DNA of 64,000 bases from JBGTGG01 sp964398945 (GCA_964398945.1 CAYNOT010000001.1:124001-188000); one strand, 5' to 3'. Shown: positions 1 to 9,563, counted from the first letter of the stretch. A program made the numbers and translations. Notes: a model not told the origin generated them from the letters alone.

Positions 1-2322
1 CCACTCGCATTTACAAAAACCTTTGCATTGCTGGCCACCTTTATACTTTCCATTATAATACTTCCGGCCCTTTCACATTGGATCTTTGGAATCCGGAGCA
101 ACTCGATAAGAATGAAACGCATTTGGTCAACCATTCTTATCGTTGCGGGTATTGTGTTTTCCATTTACTTACATTCCCTGTTTCCAATTGCGCTCACATT
201 GCTGGGGATCAACAAACTATTCGAAGACCGCTGGAAGCAATTTGGAAAGTCTTATTACAATAGCATAAACGTTATCGTTACGCTGGTCTTTGCAGTGCTC
301 TTCCTTGCCAAGGAATGGTTGCCACTGGGAACATCAAACGGAACCTTTATAAGCTTTCTTTTTGTAGTGGTGATTATCGGGGCCATTTTAGGTGGAATGG
401 CAATTGTAATCCGGTTCTACACACCCATTTTAACGTGGTGTTTGGGCAATAAAAAATTGTTTTTGAGCATTCCCCTTATCATATTCTTGCTGGGTGTTAT
501 GATCTTTCTTGGCTTTAACAGGATGTTTTCTTTTTTACCAAACGCAATCCAAGAAACCAAAACATGGCAATCACTTGATAAAACATTTCCGGGTATTGGC
601 CAGGAGTTTATGCCTGCATTGGATGAAGGTTCGTTTTTGTTGATGCCATCAAGTATGCCACACACGGGCATCGAACAAAATATTGAATACACACGCCAGC
701 TCGATATGCGTGTGGCTACCATTCCTGAGGTAGAAATTGCTGTTGGAAAATGGGGACGGGTAAATTCTGCTATCGACCCAGCCCCCATTCAGATGTTTGA
801 AAACACCATTAACTATAAGCCGGAATATAAACTCAATGCAAAAGGGCATCGTGAACGGTTCAAAGTAAATAAGGACGGGCACTTCATGCTAAAAAACGAA
901 TTGACCTTTAACCCCGGGGAAGACCAGCTTGCCGGCTTTGATACAAACCTGCTCGTCCCCGATCCATCCGGTGACCACTTCCGCCAATGGCGAAAAGAAA
1001 TCAAAAACCCCAATGATATCTGGAATGAAATTGTGAACGTGACCAACATCCCGGGCTTGACTTCTTCACCAAAATTACAACCAATCCAAACGCGGTTGAT
1101 CATGCTTGCCACCGGGATGCGCGCACCCATGGGACTAAAAGTGTATGGGCCGGATTTGCAAAGCATCGAGGAAGCTGGCATACAATTGGAATCTGCACTG
1201 AAACACGTTCCATCCGTTAAAGCTGCTGCTGTATTTTATGATCGCTCCGTTGGTGCCCCCTATTTGGAGATTGATATTGACCGCGAAAAAGCATCGCGTT
1301 TTGGGATCAACATCGCAGATGTGCAAGCTGTATTGGAAGTTGCTGTTGGTGGAATGGCGTTAACCACAACCGTTGAAGGCCGCGAACGCTATTCCATTCG
1401 TGCGCGGTATGCACGTGAACTGCGCGATTCACCCGAAGATTTGAAGCAAATCCTTATACCATCAATGGCTGGGGCCCAAATCCCTTTAGGTGAAATCGCT
1501 GTGCTAAAATATGAACGCGGCCCGCAAATGATCCGTAGTGAGAATACATTTTTGGTGGGATATGTTTTATTCGATAAACAATTAAACGTAGCGGAAGTTG
1601 ACGTGGTGAAAGACGCACAGCAATACCTCGCACAACAAATCGAAGATGGCTTGCTTATCCTTCCAAAAGGTGTGCACTATACATTTGCCGGGAACTATGA
1701 ACAACAAGAGCGCGCATCAAAAAGGTTGATGATTGTAATCCCCATCAGTTTGGCGTTGGTATTCCTTTTACTGTATTTCCAATTCAAAACCATTACCGCT
1801 TCCGCGATTCACTTCTCAGGGGTATTCGTTGCGTTTGCAGGCGGGTTTATCATGCTCTTCTTATATGCACAACCCTGGTTCATGAATTTCACCGTAGCAG
1901 GAATAGAGATGAGAAGCCTTTTTCATATTGAAACGGTAAACGTAAGTGTTGCCGTATGGGTAGGGTTCATAGCACTTTTTGGGGTTGCAACTGATGATGG
2001 CGTCATTATGGGTTCGTACCTGCACCAAATCTTTGAAGAGAAAAACCCGGCAACAGTCCAGGCTGTTCGCGAAGCAGTTTTAGAAGCAGGCCGGAAACGT
2101 GTTCGTCCCGCCATGATGACAGCCGCCACCACCATTATTGCGTTGCTTCCCGTACTGTCATCGACAGGAAAGGGTGCTGATATTATGATCCCCATGGCGC
2201 TACCAACGTTTGGGGGAATGACCATTCAACTCATGACCATTTTTGTTGTACCGGTACTGCAAAGTATCTGGCGTGAAAAACTTATTACAAACGAATTAAA
2301 AACTAAATCGGTGGAAATATGA
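1..2322 (+). CDS. cusA: Heavy-metal efflux RND permease, CusA/CzcA family (5' end missing)
   Basis: Inner-membrane proton-driven pump of the heavy-metal RND family, which exports Cu(I)/Ag(I) or divalent metals through a CusCBA-type tripartite channel. The frame is open from base 1, so the start lies outside the window and about 773 residues remain of a protein normally over 1,000 residues long. The piece starts inside the first membrane domain. It then shows the second porter domain (from the GIGQEFMPALDEGSF segment, about residue 200), and the final membrane block with the conserved ATDDGV stretch. The stop overlaps the start of the next gene by 4 bp (ATGA at 2319-2322), so the two are translationally coupled. 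The TolC, CusB and CopA neighbours favour copper or silver, but the metal is inferred, not seen. Confidence 0.93.
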   Translation, partial: PLAFTKTFALLATFILSIIILPALSHWIFGIRSNSIRMKRIWSTILIVAGIVFSIYLHSLFPIALTLLGINKLFEDRWKQFGKSYYNSINVIVTLVFAVLFLAKEWLPLGTSNGTFISFLFVVVIIGAILGGMAIVIRFYTPILTWCLGNKKLFLSIPLIIFLLGVMIFLGFNRMFSFLPNAIQETKTWQSLDKTFPGIGQEFMPALDEGSFLLMPSSMPHTGIEQNIEYTRQLDMRVATIPEVEIAVGKWGRVNSAIDPAPIQMFENTINYKPEYKLNAKGHRERFKVNKDGHFMLKNELTFNPGEDQLAGFDTNLLVPDPSGDHFRQWRKEIKNPNDIWNEIVNVTNIPGLTSSPKLQPIQTRLIMLATGMRAPMGLKVYGPDLQSIEEAGIQLESALKHVPSVKAAAVFYDRSVGAPYLEIDIDREKASRFGINIADVQAVLEVAVGGMALTTTVEGRERYSIRARYARELRDSPEDLKQILIPSMAGAQIPLGEIAVLKYERGPQMIRSENTFLVGYVLFDKQLNVAEVDVVKDAQQYLAQQIEDGLLILPKGVHYTFAGNYEQQERASKRLMIVIPISLALVFLLLYFQFKTITASAIHFSGVFVAFAGGFIMLFLYAQPWFMNFTVAGIEMRSLFHIETVNVSVAVWVGFIALFGVATDDGVIMGSYLHQIFEEKNPATVQAVREAVLEAGRKRVRPAMMTAATTIIALLPVLSSTGKGADIMIPMALPTFGGMTIQLMTIFVVPVLQSIWREKLITNELKTKSVEI

Positions 2323-3599
2323 AGACCGTAATCACCATATTGTTTGTTACCACAAGTATTGCAGTGTGGTCGCAAAACGATTCGCTAACCATTCATAACA
2401 ACCCGGGTGTACAAAGCAAAAGCTTTGCATACGAAAGCACTAAAGAAAAAAAGGTCCGGGAAACCACGTTGCCAAACCTGGAAATATCGGCTGGTGTATT
2501 TATCAAGCCGATGGTATTGCCAATGGGCAATCAAGTTGCACAATTCACGGCCATGCAAATGTTCCCCTGGTTTGGTACGTATGAAAGTGTTCGGGCAGAA
2601 GCAGAAGCAATGGAAACTGTGACACATGAACAATACATTGCCACGCGGAACAACATCATCCTGCAACACAATGTTTCGAAACTCAATTTATACAACCTCA
2701 AAAAAAAGAAAGAATTGACGGAGGAACAACTTACACTCTTGCTTGCCATTGAAGATTATTTGATCGCACGCTATTCCTCGGCTGGAAAAGGCCAAGGTGA
2801 TGCGTCCAGTCCTGCAATGGGCATGGCAAGTACTTCCCCCACAGGTACTGGTATGTCGCAACTATTACTGCTGCGTATGGAAATAAAATCTTTGCAAAAC
2901 CAAATACATGTATTGGAGGACGAATCCCAGTTGGAAAGGATACGCTTTAACGTATTGCTCAATCGAAACAAAAATGAACCGGTTGAAATACCCGATACTT
3001 TAGTGTTGTTTCCTTCACCCATACCAACTACTGATTCCAATTTTGAAAATAGTCCAATGGTGAAAATGGTGGAAGCAGAAAAGCGCGCAGCCGAGGCTTC
3101 CGAACAAATGGCAATAAAAATGGGTGCCCCCATGATTGGTGCTGGCGTAAATTATATGGTAATGCAAAAACCTACCGGTGGGGATTTCCCGATGGCCGAT
3201 GGAAAAGATATGGTGATGCCAATGGTCTCACTGTCGCTTCCCATCTACCGTAAAAAATACACTGCGTTAAAAAAAGAAGCGCAATTAAACCAGGCATCCC
3301 TGGGCAAACAACTGGAACAAACAAAGAATGATTTAATGCTGGAATATGAAGAGGCATTGCAGATGAAAAAAATTGCAGAAAGAAACCTTTTATTGGCGCT
3401 GGAGCAAATTGCTCTGGCGGAAAACACAGTAACATTATTACTATCTGCATACACCACCAACCAAGCTGGGTACGATGAGGTGTTACGAATGAAATCGCAG
3501 GTGTTGATGTTACGAATGGATGCTGTTGAAGCCCTCGTGGAACATAACACAGCGGTTTCGAAATTGGAACACATCCTAAATACGTATGAAGCAAACTGA
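2319..3599 (+). CDS. TolC-family outer-membrane efflux channel, Met-rich
   Basis: Outer-membrane channel component (OEP/CusC role) of the metal RND pump. It has a Sec signal peptide (hydrophobic residues 4-16, cleavage likely after AVWSQ) and the long helical segments of the TolC fold, with heptad-like stretches around residues 105-215 and 320-425. It is more Met-rich than typical TolC proteins: a Gly/Ser/Met loop near residues 155-185 (PAMGMAS, TGTGMSQ) and another near 265-300 (FPMADGKDMVMPM). Met clusters are known Cu(I)/Ag(I) ligands in Cus proteins, so a metal-contacting role is a reasonable inference. The start overlaps the CusA stop by 4 bp, and CusB follows 58 bp downstream, giving a CusA-C-B operon order. 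Confidence 0.88.
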   Translation: MKTVITILFVTTSIAVWSQNDSLTIHNNPGVQSKSFAYESTKEKKVRETTLPNLEISAGVFIKPMVLPMGNQVAQFTAMQMFPWFGTYESVRAEAEAMETVTHEQYIATRNNIILQHNVSKLNLYNLKKKKELTEEQLTLLLAIEDYLIARYSSAGKGQGDASSPAMGMASTSPTGTGMSQLLLLRMEIKSLQNQIHVLEDESQLERIRFNVLLNRNKNEPVEIPDTLVLFPSPIPTTDSNFENSPMVKMVEAEKRAAEASEQMAIKMGAPMIGAGVNYMVMQKPTGGDFPMADGKDMVMPMVSLSLPIYRKKYTALKKEAQLNQASLGKQLEQTKNDLMLEYEEALQMKKIAERNLLLALEQIALAENTVTLLLSAYTTNQAGYDEVLRMKSQVLMLRMDAVEALVEHNTAVSKLEHILNTYEAN

Positions 3600-3657
3600 A
3601 TGATTTTAGCAGGCTTCGAACAATCGAACAAAAATAAGAACTGAAAAATATTTTAAT

Positions 3658-5328
3658 ATGCAATCAATCATTAACAAAACAAACATCACTGCTGCTACTT
3701 TATTTGTAGGTGGGCTATTTGCCGGATGGCTTCTCTTCTCCGATGGTAGTGAAACTGAAACCCATGTTCACGATGCTGAAAGTATCGCTGAGTGGACATG
3801 CTCCATGCACCCGCAGATTCGAAAAACCGAACCGGGTGCTTGCCCCCTTTGTGGAATGGATTTAATCCCGGTCACACAATCAACCAGCGCGCTTGATCCG
3901 TCTGCTATTTCGATGACGGAAGAAGCGATGAAGCTGGCTTCCATTCAAACGGTTATTGTTGGGAATACTGCGGGCAATACATCTTTGCGGCTCTTCGGAA
4001 AAGTAAAACCGGATGAAAGTATGATCACGACACAGGCAGTCCACATCCCCGGAAGGATTGAAAAACTATTTGTGAACACCACCGGGGAAGTGGTGAAGCG
4101 CGGTCAACTTATAGCAACGGTATATTCACCTGATTTGGTGACAGCACAGAAAGAATTAATCGAAGCCAAAAAAATGGATGCTGCCTATCCACAACTTTTA
4201 GGGGCTGCAAAAGATAAACTCCGGTATTGGAAAATCGGTGAAGACCAAATCAATCGTATTGTTAGTTCGGGTGAGGTGCAAACGGAATTCAATATTTACG
4301 CAAGCACCAATGGAATCGTTTTAAAAAGGAATGTGGCAGAAGGCGATTATGTACAGGCAGGGATGATGCTTTTTGAAATCGTGAACCTCTCATCCGTATG
4401 GATCCAGTTCGATGGATATGAAAGTCAACTACCGTTTTTAAAGATAGGTTCGGCTATTGAATTCACATCCGATGCCGTTCCCGGAAAAACGTTCAGCGGA
4501 AAGATTGGTTTTATCGACCCCGTGATGGATCCGGCAACACGGACCTCTACTGTACGTGTCGTGTACAACAATAGTGATGGAAGATTAAAACCGGATATGT
4601 TTGTAACAGGTGTTTTGCAATCAAAGAATGTACAACAAGAATCAATAACAATACCCCAAACAGCAGTTCTATGGACCGGGGAACGATCCATTGTATATGT
4701 TAAAAACAAGGAAGCAAGTCCATCATTCTCTTTACGTGAAGTAACGCTGGGCGAGAAACAGGGAGACCACTATCAAATAAAAAGCGGACTTGAAGCAGGC
4801 GAAGAGATTGTGATGAATGGCGCGTTTACAGTGGATGCTGCAGCACAACTTGCAGGAAAACCAAGCATGATGGGTGTTGAGCATAAAGTGGAACCAAATC
4901 AGAACGGAACGCATCCTCCATTAACCAACGAAGCATATCAGGCTATTCTTTCAGGTTACTTAAAACTAAAAGATGCATTGGTTGCCGATGATCTGCAGAA
5001 TGCCAAAAAGGTTGCGGGCATGATGGCTTCAAAAGTTTCAGCAATAGATGTCCTGAAAAGGGAAGCGGATCTAATTCAATCGGCAAAAAAAATAGAAATA
5101 GCACGTAAATCCTTTCAGGTAATTTCATTGGCACTAATCGAACTGGCTAACAATTCAGAATATCCGGAAACACTTTATGTACAATTTTGCCCGATGGCCG
5201 ATAACAACAAAGGAGCCAGTTGGCTCAGTCTTTCTGATGAAATCAGGAACCCGTACTTTGGGGCTTCCATGTTATATTGCGGGGAAGTAACCAATGAAAT
5301 AGGATCAAAGATTTTAATAAATAAGTAA
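3658..5328 (+). CDS. cusB: CusB-type RND periplasmic adaptor with N-terminal metal-binding motif and C-terminal DUF3347
   Basis: Membrane-fusion/adaptor subunit linking the RND pump to the TolC channel. There is one N-terminal membrane anchor (about residues 10-28). A heavy-metal-binding domain (C48-S-M-H-P ... C-P-L-C-G-M-D-L) covers about residues 45-72. The adaptor body with barrel-sandwich and beta-barrel regions spans about 100-405. A C-terminal segment, about 425-556, resembles DUF3347 and contains a further FCPMADNNKGASWLS element. DUF3347 fusion to CusB is seen in Bacteroidota, and its Cys/Met element suggests another metal site. It sits 58 bp after the channel gene and 19 bp before the His-rich lipoprotein, so probably one transcript. 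Confidence 0.9.
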   Translation: MQSIINKTNITAATLFVGGLFAGWLLFSDGSETETHVHDAESIAEWTCSMHPQIRKTEPGACPLCGMDLIPVTQSTSALDPSAISMTEEAMKLASIQTVIVGNTAGNTSLRLFGKVKPDESMITTQAVHIPGRIEKLFVNTTGEVVKRGQLIATVYSPDLVTAQKELIEAKKMDAAYPQLLGAAKDKLRYWKIGEDQINRIVSSGEVQTEFNIYASTNGIVLKRNVAEGDYVQAGMMLFEIVNLSSVWIQFDGYESQLPFLKIGSAIEFTSDAVPGKTFSGKIGFIDPVMDPATRTSTVRVVYNNSDGRLKPDMFVTGVLQSKNVQQESITIPQTAVLWTGERSIVYVKNKEASPSFSLREVTLGEKQGDHYQIKSGLEAGEEIVMNGAFTVDAAAQLAGKPSMMGVEHKVEPNQNGTHPPLTNEAYQAILSGYLKLKDALVADDLQNAKKVAGMMASKVSAIDVLKREADLIQSAKKIEIARKSFQVISLALIELANNSEYPETLYVQFCPMADNNKGASWLSLSDEIRNPYFGASMLYCGEVTNEIGSKILINK

Positions 5329-5347
5329 TACACTAACCAATTAAACA

Positions 5348-5623
5348 ATGAAAAAAATAATTTTTAATTTCCTGTTTGTCGCAGCGCTCGCTTTTGCGGG
5401 TTCTTACTCACTTACTGGCTGCGGATCAAAACCACATGATGAAGCGCATGAAGAAGGCGAAGCCCATGGGCATGAGACCGAGCACAATGAAGATAGCGGG
5501 GAAATGGCGTATGCTTGTCCGATGCACCCGGAAGAAAAAGGGAAAGAAGGTGACAAATGTTCCAAATGTAAAATGGACTTAGAGAAAATTGCATCAGCAG
5601 AAGAAGAGCACGAGCACGATTAA
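5348..5623 (+). CDS. Small His-rich lipoprotein with heavy-metal-binding domain
   Basis: A 91-residue exported lipoprotein. It has a signal peptide with lipobox LTGC (Cys about residue 25), then a His/Glu-rich linker (HDEAHEEGEAHGHETEH), one heavy-metal-binding motif (ACPMHPEE ... CSKCKMDL, about residues 55-80), and a His/Glu tail ending EEEHEHD. The same CPMHP ... CxxCxMDL motif occurs in the CusB N-terminus and twice in the CopA-type ATPase. Probably a periplasmic metal chaperone or buffer that feeds the pump; this role is inferred from composition and position only. It ends the cusACB cluster; the ATPase follows after a 348-bp gap. Confidence 0.85.
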   Translation: MKKIIFNFLFVAALAFAGSYSLTGCGSKPHDEAHEEGEAHGHETEHNEDSGEMAYACPMHPEEKGKEGDKCSKCKMDLEKIASAEEEHEHD

Positions 5624-5971
5624 TAAGGCGTATTGCTGTTTTACTTTTGGTTAGTGCCGCAATTGTGTTGCCAATCAAAAAACCACCGGGAATATCACTG
5701 CGCCTGGATCAATCCGGCTTAGTGATATCCACCTGGGGGATTAAGATGGATGGAAGGCACAAGCAATTAAAAATCAACAAAAGTAAATATTGACGGAACA
5801 AAAGGAACCGCCAATACTGTTGCAACCAGTAACAGTAATGAATCGCGTTCCAGCGGGTTTCGACAAATGGAAAAACATGTGATGATTTGGTTTTCGCCTG
5901 TACGGATGATTCATTGATGAATTCTAAACCATTCTTATATCTAATGTCTAATGTCTTTAGTCTAATCTCTA
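5624..5971. other. Intergenic stretch with a long hairpin and short tandem repeats
   Basis: No convincing gene in 348 bp. It holds (i) a strong imperfect hairpin at 5689-5730: outer arms ATATCACT/AGTGATAT, inner arms GCC-T-GGAT/ATCC-GGC, loop CA; there is no T-run after it, so not a standard terminator. (ii) A + strand open frame from about 5629 to a stop at 5791-5793 with a hydrophobic start but no ATG before its middle. (iii) At 5936-5980 about five degenerate copies of an 8-9 bp TCTAATGTC-type repeat, running right into the start codon of the ATPase gene. Confidence 0.6.
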
Positions 5972-8500
5972 ATGTCTAATATGACCCACACCTATAAAGT
6001 TTCCGGCATGTCCTGTACAGGATGCAAAACCAGCGTTGAAGCAGCGCTTTCCGGAATCCCTGAAGTTAAGAGCGCCACCGTTGACCTGAATCAATCAAGT
6101 GTCCAGGTTGAAATGTCAACCCATCTTTCAGTGGAAGAATTACAGACTGCCCTTACCAATGCAGGACTACACTATACAATCCATCTGAATAGCAGTGGTG
6201 CAGACCATGGGAACAATCATAAACATTTACCACCGTTGCCTTCCATCAAGAAAATGCGGAAGGAAAATGGTACCGGAATTTTTTATTGCCCCATGCATTG
6301 CGAAGGCGAAAAAACATATAACAAGCACGGAGACTGTCCGGTATGTGGTATGGATCTGGTGGAGCAACCTGCGTTAAAAATTTCTCAGCAATACACCTGT
6401 CCTATGCACCCTGAGGTCATTCAGGATGAGCCCGGAGCGTGTCCGAAATGTGGAATGGATTTAGTAACAAAAGCAACTACCGCATCTGAAGAAGATAAAA
6501 CATACCAGAAACTACTTTCCAAATTTAAGGTCGCTACACTTTTTACGCTCCCCGTATTTTTCATTTCCATGAGCGATATGCTCCCCCATAATCCATTGCA
6601 TAGCATCATGGATATTGAGAAATGGAATTGGGTGCAATTCATTCTTACCATTCCTGTAGTATTCTATGCGTGTTGGATGTTTTTTGAAAGGGCGTGGAAA
6701 TCCATCATCACCTGGAACCTGAATATGTTTACGTTAATAGGAATTGGTGCAGGGGTTGCGTTTCTTTTTAGTATAGTCGGATTGTTGTTTCCTGATATTT
6801 TTCCACACGATTTCAAAACACATTCCGGATCGATCCATTTGTATTTCGAAGCCACTGCCGTTATCCTCACATTGGTGTTGCTCGGTCAATTGTTGGAAGC
6901 CAAAGCCCATAGCAACACGAGCGGGGCATTAAAGGAATTATTAAAACTCGCCCCTTCAGAAGCAATATTAGTCGATAATAATGGTGACAAAAAAATTTCC
7001 ATTCATGCCATTAAGGTTGGTGACGTGTTGCGCGTAAAGCCTGGTGATAAAATCCCGGTAGATGGTGTTATTCAAGATGGCCATAGCACAATCGATGAAT
7101 CCATGATTACCGGGGAGCCTATTCCCGTGGAAAAAGGAAAAGGGGAAAACGTTAGTTCGGGAACTATCAATGGCCACCAATCTTTTACCATGATTGCCAA
7201 AAAAGTGGGGGCGGATACATTGCTTTCGCAAATCATAAAAATGGTAAACGAAGCGGGCAGATCACGGGCACCGATACAAAAGCTGGCCGATGTAATCGCA
7301 AAATACTTTGTACCCATTGTTGTCGCCATTGCTATTATTACATTTTTTGTATGGGCATTCTATGGGCCGGAACCCGCTAAAGTTTATGGATTTGTAAATG
7401 CCGTGGCAGTATTGATTATTGCTTGCCCGTGTGCGCTGGGGTTAGCCACGCCCATGTCTGTAATGGTGGGTGTTGGCAAAGGTGCACAATCGGGGGTGTT
7501 GATCAAAAATGCAGAAGCACTTGAATTGATGAACAAGGTTAATGTTTTGATTACCGATAAAACAGGAACCCTCACTGAAGGCAAGCCATCGGTACATGCA
7601 GTTGTCGCAACCGCAGACTATCAAGAACAACAATTGATTCAATACATCACATCGTTAAATCAAAATAGTGAACACCCGTTGGCCGAAGCAATCGTTACTT
7701 TTGGAAAAGGGAAAGGTGTTGAAATCCAAGGATCAAAAAACTTTAATTCGGTAGTTGGAAAAGGGGTTACCGGGGAAATAGACGGCCATTCAATAGCCGT
7801 TGGCAATCAAAAGTTAATGGAAGCAATCGATGCTGGGATTCCTGATGCACTAAAAAGTGAAGCAGCAGAAAATCAAAAAACAGGAAAGACTGTTTCCTTT
7901 ATCGCAATCGACAAAAAAGTAGCAGGGTTTGTGATCATTACGGATGCAATCAAAAAATCAAGCAAGCAAGCCATTGATAAATTGAAAGCACTGGGCATTG
8001 AGGTGGTAATGGTAACGGGCGACAATAAAAATACCGCGCAAGCTGTTGCATCGGCATTAAACTTATCCGATTTTAAAGCGGACTGTCTACCGGGCGATAA
8101 GCTGGACATTGTAAAAGGACTTCAGGCGAAAGGAAAAATTGTGGCAATGGCGGGTGATGGTATCAACGACTCCCCTGCCCTGGCACAAGCTGATGTAGGG
8201 ATTGCCATGGGCACCGGAACCGATGTGGCGATTCAGAGTGCAGGGGTCACATTGGTGAAAGGGGATTTGTCAGGAATAGTCCAGGCAAAAATCCTAAGCC
8301 AGAAGGTAATGCGAAACATTAAGCAGAATCTGTTTTTTGCGTTCGTCTATAATGTGATTGGAATACCCGTTGCTGCCGGTATTCTGTTTCCGGTTTTTGG
8401 GATTTTGTTGTCGCCCATGATTGCTGCTGCAGCGATGAGCTTTAGTTCAGTATCGGTGATTACAAATGCGCTGCGGTTGAAGCGGGCGGATTTAAATTAG
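5972..8500 (+). CDS. copA: Copper-translocating P-type ATPase (CopA type) with HMA and two extra metal-binding domains
   Basis: P1B-type ATPase that exports Cu(I)/Ag(I) from the cytoplasm using ATP. Domain order in 842 residues: HMA domain with GMSCTGC (Cys15, Cys18); two heavy-metal-binding motifs of the CPMH ... C-x-x-C-G-M-D-L type (Cys at about 106 and 143); transmembrane helices; the actuator loop with TGEP; the membrane CPC metal site (485-487); DKTGT with the phosphorylated Asp529; the HP motif in SEHPLAEA; and the hinge GDGINDSPA. CPC together with a GMxCxxC HMA domain points to monovalent copper or silver. Two in-frame ATGs exist (5972 and 5981); both lie in a short tandem repeat and the second leaves a more usual N-terminus, so the start is uncertain by three codons. 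It completes the efflux module with the Cus pump upstream. Confidence 0.95.
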   Translation: MSNMTHTYKVSGMSCTGCKTSVEAALSGIPEVKSATVDLNQSSVQVEMSTHLSVEELQTALTNAGLHYTIHLNSSGADHGNNHKHLPPLPSIKKMRKENGTGIFYCPMHCEGEKTYNKHGDCPVCGMDLVEQPALKISQQYTCPMHPEVIQDEPGACPKCGMDLVTKATTASEEDKTYQKLLSKFKVATLFTLPVFFISMSDMLPHNPLHSIMDIEKWNWVQFILTIPVVFYACWMFFERAWKSIITWNLNMFTLIGIGAGVAFLFSIVGLLFPDIFPHDFKTHSGSIHLYFEATAVILTLVLLGQLLEAKAHSNTSGALKELLKLAPSEAILVDNNGDKKISIHAIKVGDVLRVKPGDKIPVDGVIQDGHSTIDESMITGEPIPVEKGKGENVSSGTINGHQSFTMIAKKVGADTLLSQIIKMVNEAGRSRAPIQKLADVIAKYFVPIVVAIAIITFFVWAFYGPEPAKVYGFVNAVAVLIIACPCALGLATPMSVMVGVGKGAQSGVLIKNAEALELMNKVNVLITDKTGTLTEGKPSVHAVVATADYQEQQLIQYITSLNQNSEHPLAEAIVTFGKGKGVEIQGSKNFNSVVGKGVTGEIDGHSIAVGNQKLMEAIDAGIPDALKSEAAENQKTGKTVSFIAIDKKVAGFVIITDAIKKSSKQAIDKLKALGIEVVMVTGDNKNTAQAVASALNLSDFKADCLPGDKLDIVKGLQAKGKIVAMAGDGINDSPALAQADVGIAMGTGTDVAIQSAGVTLVKGDLSGIVQAKILSQKVMRNIKQNLFFAFVYNVIGIPVAAGILFPVFGILLSPMIAAAAMSFSSVSVITNALRLKRADLN

Positions 8501-8585
8501 TCATGATATTAAATACTTGCTACTTGTTACTATTTTTGATGTCACCTTCAACACGTAAATGAGAAAGCAATTAGGGAACTCAAAT

Positions 8586-9155
8586 ATGATTGAAAAGCTA
8601 AAATTTCATCTTTTAGTAATTGTCTTTGTTTCCTTTAATTCTTGCAGTTCAAAACCAGAATTTACAAAATTTGATAATGGACTCTTTAGTTTAAAATACC
8701 CAAAAAAATGGGCCGTACATGATAAACCAACACAATTACTTTCAATCTCTAGATATGGAGTATTTAAAGAGCTGTTTTTTGCCTACAATCCAACGTTAGT
8801 CGCCTATTCTGGAGACTCCATTAATTACAAAAAATCCGGTATACAGAATTTCAATGAGCTCTATAGTAAAACTATTGAGGCTAAAATCAACGAACAAAAT
8901 ATCGAGTTACTCGATGAAATCGAATTTAAAAGAAATAATACTACCGTGCATGCAGCGATGTTAAAAATCACTGTTGACTCAAAAGATTACCTGCAACTGT
9001 TATATTTCTTTCAATATTTAGACTATTATGTGACGCTCATTGCCACTCATAAATATGGAGTTCCTGATGATGAATTAGAAAATATTATATCTAGTCTAGA
9101 GATACCTGAAATTCTACCCATAGATCAATTTTTAAAAGAGGTGGAATTAGAATAG
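8586..9155 (+). CDS. Hypothetical lipoprotein
   Basis: No family recognised. The ATG at 8586 is preferred to the earlier ATG at 8559, because it gives a clean lipoprotein signal (MIEKLKFHLLVIVFV, lipobox FNSC, Cys about residue 20). The mature part of about 170 residues begins FTKFDNGLFSLKYPKKW, resembling the edge strand of PsbP-like or DUF1795-type folds, but this is a weak likeness. The gene is visibly more AT-rich than the metal genes upstream, which fits an accessory or transferred gene. It stands alone between the ATPase and a broken DUF1801 gene. Confidence 0.7.
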   Translation: MIEKLKFHLLVIVFVSFNSCSSKPEFTKFDNGLFSLKYPKKWAVHDKPTQLLSISRYGVFKELFFAYNPTLVAYSGDSINYKKSGIQNFNELYSKTIEAKINEQNIELLDEIEFKRNNTTVHAAMLKITVDSKDYLQLLYFFQYLDYYVTLIATHKYGVPDDELENIISSLEIPEILPIDQFLKEVELE

Positions 9156-9187
9156 ATTTTGATGCTTGCTAAAACTACTACAAAAGT

Positions 9188-9555
9188 TTGAAAGAACTCG
9201 ATGATTTTTATTTACGTTTGGAAGAACCCAACCGTGCCACCTTATTAGCGCTTCGGGATATCATCCTCGCACAAGATGAAAACATTTCCGTAGCGTGGAA
9301 ATATTCACTTCCCTTCTTTTGTTACAAAGGAAAAATGTTTGCTACTTCTGGTTCGACAAGAAAACAAAACATCCGTATATCGGCTTTGTGGAGGGGAAAC
9401 ACCTCAACCATCCTAAACTCGTTACAGGAAACCGGTCCCGGATGAAAATACTGCCTATTGATCCAACGAAAGACTTACCAATTCAGGCAATTAAAAACAT
9501 TATGAAGCAAGCATTGGATTTGTACAGGAAAGGCTTAATAAAAATAAAGCGATAG
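9188..9555 (+). pseudogene. DUF1801-family gene with a 1-bp frameshift
   Basis: Two overlapping frames together make one DUF1801-like protein of about 122 residues. Frame A (TTG start at 9188) gives the N-terminus up to CYKGKMF; after that its sequence turns to nonsense. The other frame continues with CYFWFDKKTKHPYIGFVEG and a normal C-terminus ending at 9555. Adding one T to the TTT run at 9338-9340 joins them exactly (ATG TTT TGC TAC). This is either a real inactivating deletion or a homopolymer sequencing error. DUF1801 proteins are small cytosolic proteins of unknown function; an intact but divergent member lies at 35,254-35,646. Confidence 0.85.
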
Positions 9556-9563
9556 TGTGATTT

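Noticed and set aside
5629..5793. Small membrane-protein-like frame after the His-rich lipoprotein
   Set aside because: No ATG before its middle, overlaps a strong hairpin; too weak to call.
5624..5971. Metal riboswitch before the ATPase gene
   Set aside because: The hairpin does not resemble any riboswitch class I could recognise.
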